5,246 bases of DNA from JAGHAJ01 sp964559865 [NCBI: uncultured Synergistota bacterium] (GTDB taxonomy: Bacteria; Synergistota; JAGHAJ01), in contig CAZLJD010000038.1 in assembly GCA_964559865.1 (NCBI GenBank), positions 1 through 5,246 on the forward strand, given 5' to 3'. Position numbers and translations under genes: made by a program. Within the stretch, counting starts at the first letter, position 1, and each line of letters starts with the position of its first letter. The notes under the pieces were generated by a model. That model searched no databases. It was not told where the DNA came from and saw only the letters and a program-made list of their open reading frames with translations. Shown in pieces: positions 5,049 to 5,246 of this stretch.

Positions 5049-5246
5049 GTCCGAAAACCTTCCCTGATGAAAAAGGGATTGCGACCTTTTTCATTACCTT
5101 TCTCATCACTATCAACCTCCTTTATGTCCGAAAACCTTCCCTGATGAAAAAGGGATTGCGACTTTCTATAGTAGCCATTTTGAGTATCTCAGGATCATTA
5201 GTCCGAAAACCTTCCCTGATGAAAAAGGGATTGCGACTATTTTCTT
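5049..5246 (+). CRISPR. CRISPR array, leader end (3 repeats, continues beyond the window)
   Basis: Three identical 37-bp repeats lie at 5049-5085, 5126-5162 and 5201-5237. They begin GTCCGAAAACC and end GGGATTGCGAC. Inside each, TCCCT and AGGGA (repeat positions 13-17 and 26-30) can pair around an 8-nt loop, giving a weak stem. The last 8 nt, ATTGCGAC, would be the crRNA 5' tag if Cas6 cuts at the usual place. Spacer 1 (5086-5125) is 40 bp, spacer 2 (5163-5200) is 38 bp, and spacer 3 starts at 5238 and is cut by the window edge. Leader position and tag orientation agree on + strand transcription. Perfect repeat identity and intact cas1-cas2 suggest an active array. Confidence 0.97.
5086..5125 (+). 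other. Leader-proximal spacer, antisense to a translation start
   Basis: This is the most recently acquired spacer if acquisition is polarised at the leader. Its crRNA strand contains no G at all. The complementary strand reads like a bacterial gene start: AAAGGAGGT (5123-5115, -), nine nt after the GGAGG core, then ATG (5106-5104) and six sense codons, Arg-Lys-Val-Met-Lys-Lys. The crRNA would thus base-pair with the ribosome site and start codon of an mRNA. The source genome is unknown. Confidence 0.6.

Noticed and set aside
4933-5115. Minus-strand 60-aa frame across leader and first spacer
   Set aside because: It is open only because spacer 1 carries a foreign gene start in antisense. The SD/ATG belongs to the protospacer and runs into repeat and leader, so it is not a host gene.
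5163-5200. Spacer 2 as antisense to a coding region
   Set aside because: The complementary strand has an open frame, but two forward frames are open too, so the direction cannot be judged from 38 bp.

Overview
The window holds a compact CRISPR adaptation locus. It consists of a TPR-linked primase-polymerase (PrimPol), cas1 and cas2 in one tightly packed operon on the + strand, then a leader of about 300 bp and the first three repeats of a CRISPR array that runs off the right edge. The left edge carries one small secreted-protein gene on the - strand. About 1 kb between it and the operon holds no intact gene and looks like the remains of several small genes.

Organism: a bacterium, judging by strong Shine-Dalgarno sites (GGAGG-type), sigma-70-like promoter boxes and a Sec signal peptide. 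Frequent AGA/AGG arginine and ATA isoleucine codons, purine-rich coding strands and moderate-to-low GC suit a thermophilic anaerobe. The best-studied relative of the PrimPol comes from Marinitoga (Thermotogota), so a Thermotogota-like or thermophilic Firmicutes-like host is possible. I cannot place it further.

Layout: 7-411 (-) small exported protein of unknown function, with a possible short upstream reading frame overlapping its start (408-540, -). 523-1573 (+) a decayed region: a plausible promoter, ribosome site and ATG followed at once by a stop, then coding-like stretches broken by frameshifts and stops. 1570-1599 a good extended -10 promoter. 1662-4744 primpol, cas1 and cas2, with a 4-nt overlap and a 3-nt gap. 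4745-5048 leader with an imperfect internal duplication, G-tracts and inverted repeats. 5049-5246 CRISPR array with 37-bp repeats and spacers of 40 and 38 bp; the third spacer is cut by the window edge.

How the parts fit: Cas1-Cas2 integrates new spacers at the leader end of the array. The PrimPol, of the CRISPR-associated primase-polymerase (CAPP) family related to TOTE-type primases, probably makes or repairs DNA during spacer capture or integration, with its TPR region as a protein-docking platform. No interference genes (Cas10, Csm/Cmr, Cas3, Cas6) are intact here. crRNAs must be processed and used by proteins encoded elsewhere. The leader-proximal spacer is antisense to what reads as a bacterial translation start (SD plus ATG), which would suit an RNA-targeting type III effector.
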